A stretch of 64,000 nt of DNA from Rhodocyclaceae bacterium (lineage in GTDB: Bacteria; Pseudomonadota; Gammaproteobacteria; Burkholderiales; Rhodocyclaceae). Positions 60,699 to 64,000 of the stretch are shown in pieces (position 1 is the stretch's first letter; each line of letters begins with the position of its first letter). Location of the stretch: the NCBI GenBank assembly GCA_004379165.1, contig NKXK01000018.1, positions 1-64,000 on the forward strand. Direction: 5' to 3'. The notes below the pieces were generated by a model that made no database searches, had not been told where the DNA came from, and worked only from the letters and a program-made list of their open reading frames with translations. A program made the position numbers and the translations under genes.

Positions 60699-62669
60699 AT
60701 GAATATCCGCTTTAAGCCTCTGGCAGCACTGCTGCCCGTCCTCGTCATCACCCCTGCGACAGCCACGCAAAATCTCGAACCGGTCGTCGTGACTGCCACC
60801 CGGTTCGAATCGAACCAACAGGACAACCCGATTGCCGCACAAGTCATTACTGCAGAAGAGATCCGCAATAGTGCCGCAACAACCGTCGGAGAGGTACTAA
60901 GCAAACTCGGCGGGGTTCAGACCCGGATTAATTTTGTCGGCACCCCCGATGCGCCGCTCGATTTACGGGGCTTTGGCATGACTGGCGATCAGAACACCCT
61001 GGTTCTGCTTGACGGCCAACGAATTTCCGAAAATGAACTGATTAGCGCGCGCATATCGGCGATTCCACTGGATAGCATCGAGCGCATTGAAATTCTCCGC
61101 GGTTCTGGTGCGGTACTTTACGGTAGCGGGGCAACCGGCGGCACGATCAATATAATTACCCGCTCCACGCTCGGCGCGCCGCTCTCCGGAAATGTCTCGA
61201 CTCGCTTCGGCAGCCACGACTTGAGCGATCTGCGCGGTGGCTTCCGTGCCGGCGGCGAACTTTGGGGACTACGCCTGAACGCACAACGCGTCCGCACCGA
61301 CAACTACCGTGACAACAATCGCAGCGAACTCGACACCGCCAGTGGCGAACTACGCTTCGGCGATCGCAACGGCTTCGTCGCCCTTGCCTTCAGCGCCGAC
61401 GACCAGAATTCGCGCCTTCCCGGCGCCCGAACCGAGGCACAGCTACGCAGTGACCGCCGCGGCGCGACGACGCCAGCGGACTACTTCGACAGTCGCAGCC
61501 AGCGCTTCTCACTGCGCGGCGAACGGCGCTTCGGCGAGCTTACTCTGGCACTCGACCTCGCACGCCGCGACAAGAATGCCGAGATGTTCAACAAAAGTAC
61601 TTGGGGCAGTACTTTGGCAAAAACCGACGTCGGCGTCACAACGATCTCTCCACGCCTGCTCTGGCAAACACGTTTAGACAAAATACTCTACAACCTGACC
61701 GCTGGCGCCGACTGGAGTCACTGGTCCTACGGCAATGACACTGCGGCCACCGGTTTAATGAGCGCCCTCGACGAGACCGGCAAGCAAAAGAACCGAGCCT
61801 TCTACCTACGTAACGATCTTCACATTACCACCACCGGCACGCGAATCAGCCTCGGCGGCCGCGAGGAAAGCGTTCACCAGACGCAGCACGAGCGCCTGGT
61901 ACCTCGCGATGCCAGCGAGCGGCACAACCTGTCAGCCTACGAACTCTCGCTGCAGCAAGAACTGGGTGGAGGCTTTTCAGCCTACGGCCGTATCGGGCGT
62001 AGCTTCCGGGTTGCCAACATCGACGAAAACCGATGCTGGTTCGCCCCGTGCGCGAACCTCCTCAAGCCACAACGCTCGCTCGACCGAGAGATCGGCGCCC
62101 GTTGGCAAGGAACAGGCACCAGTTTTGGCGCCAGTCTATTTGAGATGGATATCAGCAACGAAATCCACTATTTCGCACCGACCTTTTCGAACATCAACCT
62201 TAGTCCCACACGCCATCGTGGGGTCGAACTCGAAGGCCGCCTGCAACTTGTCGCCGGTCTCGACCTCGCGGCCCGCTATACCCACACGCAGGCCCAATTT
62301 CGTGAGGGTAGCTACGGCGGCGTCGACGTCACCGGCAATGAAGTGCCAATGGTGCCCAAGCATCGCGCCTCGCTGAATATCGGCTGGCAGGTTCTGGCCA
62401 GCACACGGCTCGGCTTTAACCTGAGCTACACCGGTGCGCAGCGTTATGACAACGACCAGCCGAACCGCTTCCGCAAGATGCCCGACTACACCGTAGCCGA
62501 CATCAAGCTTGCACAAGACATCAGCAACTGGCGCCTTTCTCTCGGGATCAACAATCTTTTCGACCGGAAGTTCTATTCGTACGGCATCGTCAACGGCACC
62601 TTCACCTCATTCAACGCTTACCCGGAAGACCGCCGAAACGCTTACCTCAGCGCCGAGTATCGGTTTTAA
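60699..62669 (+). CDS. btuB: TonB-dependent vitamin B12 receptor BtuB
   Basis: Outer-membrane cobalamin transporter of 656 residues. Signal peptide ends near TPATATQN; the TonB box region is PVVVTATRFE; the plug domain has LRGFGMTGDQNTLVLLDGQR and IERIEILRGSGAVLYGSGA; the barrel ends in AYLSAEYRF. Assignment as the B12 receptor rests on the riboswitch upstream and on the btuC/btuD genes downstream. Confidence 0.93.
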   Translation: MNIRFKPLAALLPVLVITPATATQNLEPVVVTATRFESNQQDNPIAAQVITAEEIRNSAATTVGEVLSKLGGVQTRINFVGTPDAPLDLRGFGMTGDQNTLVLLDGQRISENELISARISAIPLDSIERIEILRGSGAVLYGSGATGGTINIITRSTLGAPLSGNVSTRFGSHDLSDLRGGFRAGGELWGLRLNAQRVRTDNYRDNNRSELDTASGELRFGDRNGFVALAFSADDQNSRLPGARTEAQLRSDRRGATTPADYFDSRSQRFSLRGERRFGELTLALDLARRDKNAEMFNKSTWGSTLAKTDVGVTTISPRLLWQTRLDKILYNLTAGADWSHWSYGNDTAATGLMSALDETGKQKNRAFYLRNDLHITTTGTRISLGGREESVHQTQHERLVPRDASERHNLSAYELSLQQELGGGFSAYGRIGRSFRVANIDENRCWFAPCANLLKPQRSLDREIGARWQGTGTSFGASLFEMDISNEIHYFAPTFSNINLSPTRHRGVELEGRLQLVAGLDLAARYTHTQAQFREGSYGGVDVTGNEVPMVPKHRASLNIGWQVLASTRLGFNLSYTGAQRYDNDQPNRFRKMPDYTVADIKLAQDISNWRLSLGINNLFDRKFYSYGIVNGTFTSFNAYPEDRRNAYLSAEYRF

Positions 62670-62672
62670 GCC

Positions 62673-63650
62673 ATGCCCACCCGCCAACGCGCCCTGCTGA
62701 TCCTGCTGACGCTCTGCCTGCTGGCAGTCGGCAGTTTCGGCATGGCGCTGATGGCGGGGAGTTTGCGGGTGCCGCCCGGCGAAGTTCTGGGGGCGCTTTT
62801 CGGACAAGGGCAGGACAGCGCCGAGATCGTGCTGCAACTGCGTCTGCCGCGGGCGATTGCTGCTTTTGCCTGCGGCGGGCTGCTGGCGCTGGCGGGGGCG
62901 CTGATGCAGGTCTTGCTGCGCAACCCGCTGGCCGATCCCTACGTGCTGGGCATTTCCGGCGGCGCCGGCGTCGGGGCGATGTTTGCGTTGATGCTGGGGC
63001 TACCGGTGCTGGCGGTGGACAGCCTCGCCTTTGCCGGCGCCCTCGGCGCCATGTTCATCGTTTTCGGGCTGGCGCATGGCGATGGCTCGTGGACGCAGAC
63101 CCGGCTGCTGCTCACCGGCGTCATCGTCGCCGCCGGCTGCGGTGCGCTGGTCGCGCTGATGCTGGCGATTGCCGATGAAAACCGGCTGCGCGGCATGTTG
63201 TTCTGGCTGATGGGTGACCTCGGCCAGAGCACGCAGTGGTGGCCGGCGCTGCTGGCTCTTGGCGTCGGGCTTGCCTTGGCCATGCCTTTTGCCCGCGAAC
63301 TCAATCTGCTCGCCCGCGGGCAAATGCAGGCACAGGCTCTGGGTGTCGCGGTCGGCCGCCTGCGCTGGGTCATTTATCTGCTGGCCTCGCTGGCCACCGC
63401 CGCCTCGGTGACCACGGCCGGCTCGATCGGCTTCGTCGGCCTCGTTGTGCCGCATCTGGTGAGGCTCGCGGCCGGCAACGACCAGCGTCTGCTGCTGCCG
63501 GCCTCGGCGCTGGCGGGCGGTTCGCTGCTCGTCCTCGCCGACACCGCTGCCCGTACCCTGATCGCCCCGCAGCAGTTGCCGGTGGGCGTCTTGACCGCTT
63601 TGATCGGCGTCCCGGTGTTCCTCTTCCTGCTGTCCAGGCAGCCGAAATGA
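62673..63650 (+). CDS. btuC: Cobalamin ABC transporter permease (FecCD family)
   Basis: A 325-residue inner-membrane permease with about nine to ten segments. FecCD family blocks are LRLPRAIAAFACGGLLALAG, NPLADPYVLGISGGAGVG and the coupling region GSIGFVGLVVPHLVRLAAGND. It starts 3 bases after btuB and overlaps btuD by ATGA. Confidence 0.93.
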   Translation: MPTRQRALLILLTLCLLAVGSFGMALMAGSLRVPPGEVLGALFGQGQDSAEIVLQLRLPRAIAAFACGGLLALAGALMQVLLRNPLADPYVLGISGGAGVGAMFALMLGLPVLAVDSLAFAGALGAMFIVFGLAHGDGSWTQTRLLLTGVIVAAGCGALVALMLAIADENRLRGMLFWLMGDLGQSTQWWPALLALGVGLALAMPFARELNLLARGQMQAQALGVAVGRLRWVIYLLASLATAASVTTAGSIGFVGLVVPHLVRLAAGNDQRLLLPASALAGGSLLVLADTAARTLIAPQQLPVGVLTALIGVPVFLFLLSRQPK

Positions 63651-64000
63651 GCGCGCCGCTGATCGAAACCCGCGCCCTGCGCGTCAGCATCGGCGAGCGC
63701 ACGGTCATTGACCGGCTTGACCTCTCGCTGGCGGCCGGCGAACGGCTGGCCATCCTCGGCCGCAACGGCGCCGGCAAGTCGACCTTGTTATCCACGCTCG
63801 CCGGCCTGCGCCAACCCGCCGGCGGTGCCGTGCTGCTCGATGGCGAAGACGCCCACCTAATGCCACCGCGTGAGACCGCACTGCGTCGCGCCTGGCTGGG
63901 GCAGTTCCATAACGATCCTTTCGGTTCGACCGTACTCGAAACCGTGCTCACCGGCCGCCACCCGCACCTCGGCCGCTGGGACTGGGAAACACCCAATGAC
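63647..64000 (+). CDS. btuD: Cobalamin ABC transporter ATPase, N-terminal part
   Basis: The first 118 residues of an ABC ATPase, cut by the window end. Walker A is GRNGAGKSTLLS and the Q-loop region is AWLGQFHNDPFGSTVLET. The signature and Walker B lie outside. The start overlaps btuC by ATGA. A periplasmic binding protein (btuF) is not visible and may follow. Confidence 0.92.
   Translation, partial: MSAPLIETRALRVSIGERTVIDRLDLSLAAGERLAILGRNGAGKSTLLSTLAGLRQPAGGAVLLDGEDAHLMPPRETALRRAWLGQFHNDPFGSTVLETVLTGRHPHLGRWDWETPND

Overview
The window is GC-rich chromosomal DNA from a respiratory, hydrogen-oxidising Betaproteobacterium. I infer Rhodocyclales (Dechloromonas/Azonexus-like) from the gene content: an oxygen-tolerant uptake hydrogenase in Ralstonia/Cupriavidus order, a full ccm cytochrome c maturation operon, the methylmalonyl-CoA route for propionate, ActP acetate uptake, and 6S RNA next to zapA. 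Genus is not proven by anything seen here.

Layout. 1-674: 5' part of a group II intron (minus strand) whose first base lies one base past the T-run of the malic-enzyme terminator; it runs off the left edge inside its reverse transcriptase gene. 773-3049: maeB. 3224-8023 (minus): nickel module, nikR > hoxJ-like kinase > HoxN-type nickel permease > TonB-dependent receptor. 8100-10605 (plus): DUF59 protein, NnrS-like membrane protein, AAA+ ATPase. 10631-30993 (minus): a 20-kb hydrogenase locus, read from the right as hoxK-G-Z, a 32-codon ORF, a terminator, hoxM-L-O-Q-R-T-V, hypA-B-F-C-D, a 513-bp inverted-repeat element, hypE, hypX, hoxA, hoxB, hoxC. This is the Cupriavidus necator order, except that hoxJ-hoxN are separated from hoxC by the 8100-10605 genes and by nikR. 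31301-36295 (plus): a 1664-residue CBS/PAS/GAF/GGDEF/EAL/CZB protein divergent from hoxK. 36308-38386: oxyR and a divergent dihaem cytochrome c peroxidase. 38515-45659: ccmABCDEFGHI and a napF-like ferredoxin. 45650-47504: two unknown proteins. 47577-54348 (minus): mcm-meaB-pccB-pccA, with a divergent GntR/FCD regulator. 55286-57267: actP-yjcH. 57403-59472: enoyl-CoA hydratase, TauE exporter, EVE protein. 59531-60276: 6S RNA, zapA, zapB-like. 60354-64000: palindrome, cobalamin riboswitch, btuB, btuC, btuD (cut by the window end).

How it works together. H2 sensed by HoxBC is relayed through a HoxJ-type kinase to HoxA, which should drive the sigma-54 promoter seen upstream of hoxK. NikR, HoxN and the TonB receptor would supply nickel; hyp and hox accessory proteins mature the enzyme, HypX supplying CO in air. 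FNR-type boxes sit at class II positions before ccp, ccmA and the GGDEF/EAL gene. The propionate pathway needs adenosylcobalamin, and B12 uptake genes lie 6 kb away.

The most interesting signals are: a perfect AT-rich palindrome shared by the mcm/gntR promoter region and the B12-uptake leader; the large inverted-repeat element inside the hyp genes; a 33-bp dispersed repeat with four ungapped copies; the unannotated 32-codon ORF after hoxZ; and the CZB domain whose zinc-ligand Cys is replaced by Ser.
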